A stretch of 64,000 nucleotides of DNA from Erythroxylum novogranatense. Its lineage: Eukaryota > Streptophyta > Magnoliopsida > Malpighiales > Erythroxylaceae. Of the stretch, positions 23,061 to 33,797 are shown piece by piece; within the stretch, counting starts at the first letter, position 1, and each line of letters begins with the position of its first letter. The notes beneath the pieces are model-generated. The model was not told where the DNA came from. It saw nothing but the letters and a program-made list of their open reading frames with translations, and did no database searches. Location: NCBI GenBank assembly GCA_029891385.1, contig CM057231.1, positions 21,669,300-21,733,299 on the forward strand, given 5' to 3'. The translations under genes were made by a program, and so were the position numbers.

Positions 23061-25900
23061 ACAACCAACCTCATTAAGAATGATGTTTGATGAAAAGCAT
23101 TGATTTCCAACAACCAATAATTGCAGGAGTCCTCTCAAGAGACCAAGGAATCTTGTCAGCATCAGTCATCAGACCTAACTACAACAAATGCCATGCCTAA
23201 TTTTGTACTTGTTTGGATGGAGGTCCATTTAACTTATAGCCGAAGGAGCAAACTGGCCCACAAGGTATAACAATTGTCACTCAAATCCTCAATTAGCTGC
23301 TGATACTGTGGTCTGGATACATGATTGAGATGGTCTAAGATCCTGTTTGCATTTTCTTGTCGGACACCTTTCTGTACAATTGAGTATATAATCTAGAGTG
23401 TGGATTAGATCACAATCCGTTATGTGGTTAACGTGAATTCCATGTACAAGCATTGATCGCCATCTATGTGACATTCCACCATTCTCATTCCAAATTTGTT
23501 ACCTATGCTTCTAGTTCCTCCTTATTAGCCTTTACCATTTGTTTGCTAATTACTAATAAAAAGGTGAGAATGAGAAGCTAGCTTCATTCTTTAATTTTTA
23601 CTTGCTTAATTTTTAGAGATAGATAAAATAAGAAATAGGGGTATGTATTTCTGTCGTTTTCTACGGAATTTTTCAAGTCTTAACTTTCCTTCTGTCTTAG
23701 CAATATTATTTCTTTAACAGTAGTATATTTTATCATTATCATTCTTAACCTTTTTTTAGTAGTGTATTTTATTATTATGGTTTGTGTTATTGTTATTATT
23801 TATCATCTACTTTTCTATTTTTATTGATTTTCGTATTAACTTTTTTGTTTTGTATTGTTATTCTATTTTCTTAATTTTCTCTTTGTATCATTATTATATT
23901 GTCTCACTTGCATGTGGGTCCACGAGAAACATATTTCTCTATTATGTAGGGATAAGGTTGCAGATTATCGGATCTCCTTGACTGCTTTTATTTTAATTTT
24001 GAATTTGGGTGATGATGATGATGATGATGATAAAATAAGAAATAAAATTTAAACAATCTTGGACTTTTATTCTTAAAAAGGGCATAGATATAAGCGGAAA
24101 ACAAATATTACAAATAAGAGAGATTAGAGATATTATTAAATTACTATCAAAATATTATCAAAATGTTAATTATTACTATCATAAAAAAATCATTCATATT
24201 TATTTAAAATTTAATAATTTTATAAATCATTATTTTTATTAATTATTTATAAAATATAAACTATTTTAATTAGTTATTTACAAATAAATAATATAATAAC
24301 TAAGTAAAAAAATTTCTCATTAGTTGACGATCGGTTATGAGTATAAAAAGTTGGTAAATGTTACGGTTGGATGGGTTATTGACGCCAGGAAAAAGTCGAA
24401 CATGGTTTTGCTTTTGCAATCTTACCTCCCACGTATGAGAACTTACGTTAAATTGTCCATATATTGTGGGCACATACATGTCCCTTGTTTAAGTACAGTA
24501 CGCAAGTGAAATGATTCCTGTAGCCTGTTCTACTGAACGTCACTACCTTGGGTTATGTCGGTGTAGTTATGGTTCCTTCTTCGCCAAGCATAGTCAAACA
24601 TTGCATCGAGTGCACTAGAATTTAGCTTCTTGAAAGCACGAGTGAGTCGAGTTTCAAATAGTATTTGAACGGATATGAGTGTGTCACCAGGTAAAGCATT
24701 TACTACAAGATCACAGGAGCAGAGTACACACGCTATCCATTTATATCTCTAGATTTGATGATGATCTCACGCCAGAATCTATGTTCTTCGTCCACAGGAC
24801 AAAAGAATGACGCCAAGTCCCCATTCCCCCCATCATTTGTAGAGGTGGGTTTCAGTTCATCTGCCATACTTAGACCCCTTACATTTAGAAAAGGTTCTTG
24901 TGAAGCCCAATGGAAGGGTTAAGTAAGTGCTTCAAGTTTCAGCGATTGCCTGCTCTAGGGATTTAGGGAGTAAATAAACATCTACGTAGCCAGCACTAAT
25001 TCGAGGCTTCAGGGAGAGGAGTTTAAATGGATTCTTATCTGTAGAAGGCTGATTTCATCCTTATGCATCACCAGTACTTCTGAAGTTTAGATGTCAAATT
25101 GGATTAATCCCTGACCTACGGCATGCAGCCCTAAACCTTCACTTCCAACTTTGCCGATGCTTTATAACCCATCACCAACATTGTAACATCAACGTGATGG
25201 GCTGGGACGAGACATGAGAGGTTCACTATTGGCAACTACTATTAAATTTTGGTTACCTGGTGGGCGACAGTGCCAGTACTATAAAGGGTGAAGCATAGTG
25301 GAAGTTAACACTATTTAAAGCATTCAACCGTAGCTAATACTATCCCAATTACACTGTTCATTTGACTCAAAACTTGCAGCAATTCGTGCTCTTAAAACCA
25401 TGAAAAGTAAAAATCCACCATAAATTGTGGGGGAAAAAGCTGGTACCTACCCACTCAAGGGAATCATATCTACCTAGGGAGAAAAACTCTTTCAAAAAAC
25501 TCGCACACTTCACTCTCCAAGTACTCAAAAACCTTTGGACCAACACGCAAAGACTACGTGCACTCTTACATTATTCTCCTCAACTAGTTGCTCCAGCAAA
25601 GTTTATATCTTCCCGTATCATCAGAATAATTTACCCATAAGTACTAACGGAAGAAGGGTTCGTGATCCAAAGGCTAGAATCGGGTAGCTAGGTACAAGGT
25701 GATGTTGTTTGACGTATAGGCTTCTCTCATCAAATGCTCTGCACTTGTCTCACTGTGCTCTGCAAAGACAACAAAAGGTTGGTGGCTTTTGTGGAATTAA
25801 GGCCAGATATGAGCTTGCGTGAGTATTTCTTTACACATATATGAAATCAATTTCTTTGCAATGGAACCACCATGATTGCATGGCATGGCCTTAATGCTGT
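23061..25900. other. Intergenic DNA without recognised gene
   Basis: Contains a (GAT)n run at about 24010-24030 and AT-rich tracts at 23.6-24.3 kb. The stretch 24500-25450 has near-balanced base composition and, on the minus strand, short open pieces (for example near 24590-24700 and 24950-25010) that could be exons of a decayed gene. I do not recognise the protein. Confidence 0.45.
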
Positions 25901-26700
25901 TGATTACCAGGGAGTTGGGATTTTACTTTCATACCAACACTTTAAATTTACTCCTTGCCTTTTTGTTGGCTATAAATAAAGCAATCGTTCTATCTCTGTC
26001 TGACCCGGGTCCTCTCTCTGTCTCTCTCTGTATGTGTGTGTGTTTCTCCCCAGTTCTTTGTGAACTTACACCTATAAATACAAGGTGTAGTGAGTCACCT
26101 CTCAAGCCTTTTAACATCACGTCCTCCTCATTGTAAGTGGTGGTTACTAACGATGTTTGGATGGGTGAGCAGTTCCTCGTTGGAGAAGCAGGGCACGTGC
26201 ACACGAATTTGCATTCTTCCAGTGCCAATGCAACTCTCATTGCACGTGCTCTCCTTCTCCAACATGGGCTTCTCGCCTTCGTGTGCTCCTTCCAATGAGG
26301 CAACAACCACCTCGATTCGTGGTGCATCTTCTTGCAGGTTCCTAAAGCACTCTTCCGAGTAGCTAGGTCACTCGTTTCAACTTTTAACACATTCTTTAAG
26401 ACAACTCGCTTCAATATTGGATTATTTCTGCAGAATTACGGCCCAAAAAGCATGTATTGCATTGAACTTTCCCGTCTTGCGTAGTATTCCTCTGTACAGG
26501 TTGATTACTTCTCTGTTCCTGTCCCCATGTTGCGTGTGTACTTTTCTTACAGCACCTGGCTCTGTGAAATCTAGATCTGGGACATCTTCGAATGAATCAT
26601 CACCGTGACTTCCTTCATGTTTGGAACGTAGACAATGACACAGGCACTGGCTCCACTTAGACAAGCTTTGCCAAAACACATGTACGAAGATCACTTAAAC
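25901..26700. other. GC-moderate region with short open frames, unrecognised
   Basis: Short frames on both strands (minus 26422-26694 and 26128-26310; plus 26090-26362) with gene-like composition but no domain I recognise. A CT/GT-rich microsatellite lies at 26000-26040. TATA-like TATAAATA strings occur near 25972 and 26073 on the plus strand. It could be a decayed gene or repeat. Confidence 0.35.
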
Positions 26701-27144
26701 TGTATAATTAACAAAGAAAATTACTCTGAAATTAACGAATAACTTCGAATCCATCAGTATTTTTCTTTCAAGTCTTTTAAATTATGGTATGGCTTAAGAA
26801 ACATGACAATCATTAATTTGAAACTGTGTACTACAATTACTGACAAACAAAATTATATCTCAATCAAAATTTAAGATTTAATATATTAATTATAAATAAA
26901 CAATTGGTGTCAATGCCAAATACTTTATAATTTAAATTAAGCACATCATATGAATTGTAGACGAAGCGATTTCAACTCAATTGGAATGTTCGTCTCATTT
27001 GTGTTCCACTTACATTTTAAAAGTTGAAAAATCAAATTATTTACTAGGTAGAGAAATTGAAATTTAGTGGATTAAAATGATGAAAATAGTGTTAGTATTC
27101 TTTTATGTAATAATTAGCTCAAGTTTTAAGGAAATTTACACTAG
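26701..27144. other. AT-rich intergenic DNA
   Basis: Nothing recognised. Ends at the target duplication of the Reina element. Confidence 0.6.
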
Positions 27145-27149
27145 AAATT

Positions 27150-27525
27150 TGATATGAACTTCAGTGGGGCTCATTCGAGTGTGGGATCTTAGATTGGGTC
27201 TTTCATAAGGAAGAGTTTTATGTGACCTTGGTAGTGTTTACGTGTTGAATTGATTTAGGAAAGAATAATCATATTTTCTAGGAGAGTTGTTGTTTCTTTT
27301 GTTTACTGGGGGTATGGGCTGGTATTCAGCTATGGGAGTTGTGGATGAGTATTTTTAGGAGTTGTGTTTCTCGTAAACTAAGTCTCATAGCTGTAATGGA
27401 GACTATAAATGTTTTTCATTAATTCAATAAGAGTACGATATTCTTAGCAAAGTTTATTCCCTCTGTTCTTAGTTCTTTTCCGAATCTCTCTAATACCATC
27501 TGTTATAAGCTAAGTGAGCTCATCA
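27150..27525 (+). repeat. Reina 5' LTR
   Basis: 376 bp, TGATATGAAC...GCTCATCA, with a TATA-like CTATAAATG near 27405. Same length as the partner LTR at 32553. Confidence 0.93.
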
Positions 27526-27527
27526 AT

Positions 27528-27539
27528 TGGTATCAGAGC
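27528..27539 (+). other. Reina primer-binding site
   Basis: TGGTATCAGAGC two bases after the 5' LTR; complementary to initiator tRNA-Met. Confidence 0.9.
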
Positions 27540-27559
27540 CAGGTTAGCCACTGATGGAG

Positions 27560-28636
27560 ACACGACAAAAATCCAACGCCAAATTTTGAACTGAAATTTC
27601 GGATATGCTCGCTAAACATGATGATCGAATTGAGCATTTAAACTCAATGATGGAAACCCTTTTGAAGGAATTCCAAACCCATAAAACAGCAACCACTTCA
27701 TATAGACCCACACTAGAGGAGCATTCTTCCTCCAATCCAGGGCAGTCTGCCACAACTGAGTATAAGAAAACGTCCCTTAAGTTATCCTTTCCACGTTTTG
27801 ATGATGAAAACCCACAAGGTTGGACATTTAGAGAAGAACAATACTTCGAATTTCAGGTAGTTCTCAAAGATTGGTGGGTGTCATTGGCATCATTTCATTT
27901 TGAAAAGATCACTTTGCAATGGTATCGCTAGTTCATCAAAGACAAAGGGCCAATTACATGGACAGAGCTTAACCATGCTTTGATAAAACGATTCGGACCA
28001 ACGGTGTATGCAAATCCATTCGAGGCTCTTACAAGGTTATGACAAACCACCACCGTCGAGGCTTACTAAGAGAGTTTCGAACGACTTTCTAATAGAGTCA
28101 ACGGATTGCCGAAGGACTTTCAATTTGGATGTTTCATTGATGGATTAAAGGATGAAGTTCGGTATGATGTCAAGCTAAAGGACCCATCCACTTTAGCCGA
28201 AGCAATTGGAGCTGCAAAATTGGTTGAGGAATGAAATCAAGTGTATAGGCGATTCCTTCCACGAGCCAATGCGAGTTCCGGTACACGTCCAAACATAACC
28301 AATGGGCATCTAGGAATCCTAGGAGCAGCACCCCCGTCACCCCGAGCAGGACAACCTAACTTTCGAAAGTTGTCACCTCAAGAGCTCAAAGAACGACGAG
28401 AGAAGAAGCTTTGTTTTTACTGTGATGAAAATTTTGTTCCAGGGCATCGGTGCACTCGCTCACAGTTTTTTATGATAGAAGACATAGATGCATCGTGCAG
28501 CGAGCTAGAAGAGGAGGAGGCATCAGATGAATCGGTGAAGCATGGGACTCCATAGATCTCTTTCCACGCCATCACAGGAAGTCAACACCCACAAACTTTA
28601 CGTGTTGTTGGTAAGTTATCAAAGAAAGACATCTAG
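27560..28636 (+). pseudogene. Reina gag and start of protease, with stops
   Basis: One frame runs from about 27560 to the MITE. It encodes the gag capsid (KLSFPRFDDENPQGW near 27780, ITLQWYR near 27910), a C-terminal zinc-knuckle-like CFYCDENFVPGHRC near 28410-28450, then the protease start LIDGGSTHNFID near 28640-28670, where the usual DxG(S/T) active site reads DGGST. In-frame stops are at 27929, 28040, 28067, 28232, 28553 and 28634. Most are explained by C-to-T or G-to-A change from Gln, Arg or Trp codons. No frameshift is needed. Confidence 0.85.
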
Positions 28637-28692
28637 GTTTTAATAGATGGTGGAAGCACTCATAATTTTATCGATAAGAAGGTGGCAACTAA

Positions 28693-29333
28693 GTGCCTGT
28701 TTGGTTCAACTTTTGGAGACTTCAAAAGCACTTTTTTCTACCGCAAAAGCTATTTTTGGAAAAAGATGGGTGTTTGGCTGTAAACTTTAAAAGCACTTTT
28801 GAAGTAGAAATAACTTTTAAAAAAGCTAAATTACAGCTGTTCCAGGAAGCAATTTTTTTGTAAGCTCCGTCACTTATGTACATAAATTTATCAACGCTCA
28901 AGTTTGCGTTGTTTCAACGCAGACGGTCGTCTGCGTTGTTCAACGCACACCGTCTGCGTTGAACAATTTTATTTAAAATTTATTTAAATATTTATAAAAT
29001 AATTTTATTATAAAATAATTTTAAATATTATATGTATTTTAAATATTATTTAGCGTACATTATGCGTTAATGAACAATTTGTTAGTATATTTTAAATATT
29101 ATTTAGCATAAATGATTTTATTATAAAATAAAATATAGTTAAAATTAATAAAAGTGCTTTTTATTTTATGTTACCAAACGATCATCTCTTGATAAAGCTC
29201 TTTAAAAAGTTATTTTTTAATTAATACCAAACAAATAACCTGTCTTTTAAAAAAAAATCTTCTCAGAAAAGCTCTACTGACAAAAGCTCTACTGATAAAA
29301 GCTTTACTGATAAAAGCTCAACCAAACGGGCCC
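28693..29333. mobile_element. PIF/Tourist-like MITE nested in Reina protease
   Basis: 641 bp flanked by TAA (28690-28692 and 29334-29336). The left end is GTGCCTGTTTGGTT; the complement of the right end is GGGCCCGTTTGGTT, a typical Tourist/PIF inverted terminus. Removing the insert plus one TAA restores the host reading frame exactly (VATK before, FGLR after). It encodes nothing. A 24-bp palindrome of CAACGCAGACG arms lies at 28915-28938. Its ends resemble those expected for elements mobilised by a PIF/Harbinger transposase such as the one at 18.7 kb. Confidence 0.9.
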
Positions 29334-29336
29334 TAA

Positions 29337-32300
29337 GTTTGGGCTCAGAGTAGACGTTGAAAAACAATTATAAATCATTATTGCTAATAAAAAAAGAATC
29401 ACATGTATGGGAGTGTGTAGAGGAGTGCAGTTGGTGGTTCAAGGATGTGTAATTGAGGCTGATTATTTTGTGTTACCTGAAGCAGCTTATCCAATGGTTT
29501 TAGGAGTCCAATGGCTAGAAACGTTGGGCCGAGTGGAGATTGATTATGCTAAACTGACAATGGGTTTTAATTATAAAGGGGTCCCTTATGTCTTCCAAGG
29601 ATTGTGGCAAAAAGAGTTGGAGGCGTTAACAAAGAAAGAGTTAAGCAACTTGTACACAAGTCTTTCTCTAGGTGAGGGATTCTTTATCCAAATGGTTACA
29701 ACAGCTTTGATGTCCACCGAATCCTCACCAATCCCTTAAGGTGTGGATAAACTTTTTACCTCAGTTTCCTGAAGTGTTTACAAAGTGAAAACACTACCAC
29801 CCACCAGAACCCAAGATCACAAAATTCCACTTTTACCCGATACCAAACCGGTAAATGTCCGTCCTTATCGTTATCCTTATTATCAAAATTTTGAGATTGA
29901 GAAACAAGTTAGGGAATTATTAGAAACCGGTTTGATCAGGCCAAGCACTAGTCCATTTTCATCTCCTGTTCTTTTGGTCAAGAAAGCAAACGGCGAGTGG
30001 AGAATTTGTATCGACTACCGAGCCTTGAACGAGGTCACGGTGAAAGATAAGTTCCCGATCCCTGTCATTGACGAACTCATGGATGAATTATTTGGAGCTC
30101 GATATTTTTCAAAAGTGGATTTAAGGTTCGGGTACCATCAAATTCAGGTTTGCGAGAATGACATTCCAAAGACTTCCTTTAGAACCCATGAAGGACATTA
30201 TGAATTTATCGTAATGCCATTCGGGCTCACCAATGCTCCTTTCATGTTTCAAAGCTTGATGAATGAAATATTCCGCCCATATTTGCAAAAGTTCGTCCTG
30301 GTCTTCTTTGATGATATATTAGTGTACTCTACAACATGGGAGAAACATCTTGAGCATCTCCAATTGGTGCTTGCAATCCTATATCAGCACCAACTATACG
30401 CAAAAGAGGAGAAGTGCATGTTCGATGTGCAATGCATAGAATATTTGGGCCATGTGATCACAGGGAATGGCGTGGAACCAGCTCCATCTAAAGTACATGT
30501 AGTCCATAATTTACCCACTCCGTGAACAGCTTGTGAGGTACGAGGTTTTTTAAGCCTAATAAGATATTATCGAAAGTTTATCCAACATTATGGAGTCATT
30601 GCAGCCCCTTTGACTCAATTATTATCCAATGATAGGTTTAATTGGACTACAAAAACTTTGACTGCATTCAATCATCTCAAGGATGTTATAACCTGAGCTC
30701 CTGTGTTAAGGCTTCCTGATTTTTTGCAGCCCTTCGTAATAGAATGTGATGTTTATGGGAGTGGGGTTGGAGTTGTCTTAATGCAAGATCGGAGGCCGAT
30801 TGCTTTTTACAGTGAGGCATTAAAAGGAGCCACTCTCAAATTGTCAACGTACGAGAAAGAAATGCTAGCTGTTGTCAAAGCTGTCAGGAAGTGGAGGCCC
30901 TATTTATTGGGGCAATCATTCATTGTGTGTATGGATCATAAAAGTCTAAAGTTTTTAATGGAGCAACGAATTACTACTCCGGCTCAGACTAGATGACTAC
31001 CAAAATTGATGGGGTATGATTACAAAATAAAATACAAGCCAGGAGTCGAAAACCATGTTGCAGATTCTCTCTCAAGTGGCTGGGCTACACTTCATCGCCG
31101 TCTCTAGGCCTTGTGCAAGTTGGTGGGACCAACTAAAGATGGAATGCACATAGGATCCATACTATGAATCCTTTAAGTCTAATCCAAATGCACAGCTTAA
31201 GGATGGGGTGTGGTTTCTTAATAGGCACGTCCTATTGAATTCAAAGTCACCATTAGTTCCTCTTATTCTATCAAAATACCATGATACTACGACGGGTGGC
31301 CATTTTGGATACCACAAAACGTTGGGCAAAGTACAAGATGAATTTTATTGGGTTGGAATGCACCGCACAGTGAAGGAGTATATCTAGAATTGTGACATTT
31401 ATCAACGGAACAAGTACGAGCACTTGCAACCGGCTGGATTATTGCAACCTTTTCCTGTTCCTCACCGAGTTTAGGAAGACATATCCATGGACTTCATTGA
31501 GGGGTTCCTTAACCCCAACGGCTATCAGGTAATATTTGTTATTGTTGATTGATTTTCAAAGTCTGCCCATTTTATTCCTCTTGCACCACTAGTCACAGCA
31601 GCTCGTGTGGTCAAGATCTTCATCGACAATTTCATCCGACTTCATGGTATGCCAAGTTCAATAGTCAGTGATAGAGACAAGGTGTTCATGAGTAATTTTT
31701 GGAAAACCTTATTTGAACAGCAAGGGACGAAATTGAACATGAGTTCAAGTTACCACCCACAATCTGATGGATAGAGTGAAGTAGTAAATAGGACGTTGGA
31801 GCAATATCAGAGCTGTTTTTGTCATGACTAGTCGAAGAAATGACGTGAATGGCTAGTATGGGCTGAGTACAGCTACAGCATAGCTCGACACTCAATCACA
31901 AAATTTCTCCTTATAAAGTAGTTTATGGTGAACCTCCTCGCCCTCTACATCGATATGTACCAGGAACTACTAATGTGGCAGCAGTGGATGTTCATTTACG
32001 AAGTCGTGATGAGAAGTTTAAAGAGTTACGTTTCACTCTCCTTCAAGCACGTGATCGAATGAAAAGTATGACAGATCAACATCGTCGTGAAGTTGAGTTT
32101 GCCGTTGACGACTATGTCTATTTGAAACTTCAACCGTATAGGCAATCTTCCGTGATTTTTTGAGCCTCTCTTAAGTTATCTCCCCGTTTCTACGGCCCAT
32201 TCACGCTCATTGGGAAGATTGGTAGTGTGGCATACCGTTTGGAGTTGCCAGTGGAATCAAAAATTCATAATGTTTTCCACGTAAGCCAACTGAAGCGATA

Positions 32301-32500
32301 TTTTGGTAGTGCTCCCGAGGTTTTTACAGAACTGCCTCCTTCATCTGAGAAAAATTTAGTGTTACCGTAGCCTGAAATTGTTTTGGATAGAAGAACTAAG
32401 CAGCGAGGACACTATTGGCCTAAAAAGGAAGTCTTGATCAAATGAAAGGAGAGCCCACTGGAAGACATTACATGGGAAGACACCAGGGGATTTTCAAAGA
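29337..32500 (+). pseudogene. Reina pol: protease end, RT, RNase H, integrase, chromodomain
   Basis: After the MITE the protein continues with the protease end (VLGVQWLETLG near 29490), RT (29785-30525, with LVKKANGEWRICIDYRALN, MPFGLTNAP and catalytic FFDDILVYS near 30310), RNase H (30703-30996, DVYGSGVGVVL, YSEALKG), integrase zinc finger and core (31270-31880, DISMDFIEGF, FSKSAHFIPL, HPQSDG) and a C-terminal chromodomain (32365-32500, EVLIK, EDITWED). Stops near 30523, 30693, 30994, 31390, 31470, 31550, 31772 and later disrupt it. An active copy would reverse-transcribe and integrate, with the chromodomain guiding it to heterochromatin. Confidence 0.9.
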
Positions 32501-32538
32501 TGTATCCAAGTTTTCTGCTTGCGGACAAGCCGACTTTT

Positions 32539-32552
32539 GAGGGGGAAGGAGC
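32539..32552 (+). other. Reina polypurine tract
   Basis: GAGGGGGAAGGAGC immediately before the 3' LTR; the expected plus-strand primer. Confidence 0.85.
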
Positions 32553-32928
32553 TGATATGAACTTTAATGGGGCTCATTCATGTGTGGGATCTTAGATTGG
32601 GTCTTTCATAAGGAAAAGTTTTACGTGACCTTGGTAATGTTTACGTGTTGAATTGATTTAGGAAAGAATAATCCCATATTCTAGGAGAGTTGTTGTTTCT
32701 TTTATTTACTGGGAGTATAGGCTAGTATTCAGACGTGGGGGTTATGGATGAGTATTTGTAGGAGTTGTGTTTCTTGTAGGCTAAATCTCTTAGCTGTGAT
32801 AGAGACTATAAATGTTTTTCGTTAATTTAATAAGAGTACGATATTTTTAGCAAAGTTTATTCCCTCTGTTCTTAGTTCTTTTCCGAATCTTTCTAATACC
32901 ATCTATTTTAAGCTAAGCGAGCTCATCA
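32553..32928 (+). repeat. Reina 3' LTR
   Basis: 376 bp, same termini as the 5' LTR and followed by AAATT. About thirty base differences from the 5' LTR, nearly all substitutions. Confidence 0.93.
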
Positions 32929-32933
32929 AAATT

Positions 32934-33797
32934 CGACAAATTTTAATTGTTATCCAATTTTTTAGTGACATTATCAAACTATAAAAGTTTAATTTATTTC
33001 AATAATGACATGTAAGTTTTTGTCTACAATATTCATTATTATGCCAATGCGGTAGTTACTATAAAGAATTAAATAAAATTAAAGATTAAAAAGCATAATT
33101 TTGAAAATATTGGTAATTTTGTAGGAATGAAAAGATAAAATGAACATATTTAGGGTTGTTAGTTTTAATGTCAATAAATTGATTATGTGGTAATAATAAT
33201 GACTTTTAATGTCCCATAAAAATAAAATATTTTAATGAAAACCTAATCATGTCATTTTAAAAAGAGTTAACGCACCCAATAGACAATGCTCGAATTAGCT
33301 CTAATGCCTCCTTCTATGTTATTTTAAAATATTTAAAGAAACTTTTAATTTTATATTCATTTCATGAGTAAATTTTTAATAGAAGTGGATTTTATTGAAA
33401 TTTACTAAAGTCAAAATTAATTAATTATGATCACATTACTATTTTACGGTTCAACTAGTCACAGTTTCTGCTTTATTTGACCATTAAAAAGTGAAGAACT
33501 TAATTAGGATAGTATAAGGATACAAATTATCAGGTACTTAAATAGTGCATTATGTTAGAAAAGAAAACAGGGCTTCTCTCCGTAAAGGCTTTGAGCTTGG
33601 ACCTGATATTCTTAATAACCCACGTAAAATGGAGACCCGAATTGCCGGACGGTCCTCCTATAAATAAACATCAAACAGCCAAAACTTCGGGTTTGGACCC
33701 TCCACTCAGCATTCACAGCCGTTACATTACCAGGTAGCAGAACAAAATAGATCAACAGCGTTCGTCCTGCTCGGGAGGAGCTCCACAATCCACAGCC
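32934..33797. other. AT-rich spacer and UTP14 promoter region
   Basis: AT-rich DNA to about 33540, then more balanced sequence. TATAAATA at 33659-33666 is a plausible TATA box for the downstream gene, 132 bp before its ATG, implying a 5' UTR of roughly 100 bases. Confidence 0.5.
33659..33666 (+). promoter_or_regulatory. Candidate TATA box of UTP14
   Basis: TATAAATA, plus strand, in a non-AT-rich context upstream of the UTP14 start codon at 33798. Confidence 0.5.

Larger units (their letters stand above)
27150..32928 (+). mobile_element. Reina-type chromovirus (Ty3/Gypsy), coding-dead, with nested MITE
   Basis: 5779 bp including a 641-bp MITE. Perfect target duplication AAATT (27145-27149 and 32929-32933), 376-bp LTRs about 92% identical, a primer-binding site at 27528 and a polypurine tract at 32539. 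Domains are in order gag, protease, RT, RNase H, integrase and chromodomain. The short LTR, single-frame polyprotein and C-terminal chromodomain point to the Reina chromovirus group. Apart from the MITE and a short out-of-frame stretch near 29745-29785, the frame is maintained, and nearly all damage is premature stops. LTR divergence implies an insertion much older than the Tekay element. Confidence 0.92.

Noticed and set aside
26422..26694. Possible minus-strand gene exon
   Set aside because: Open and gene-like in composition but with no recognisable domain, no convincing partner exon, and no start or splice support.
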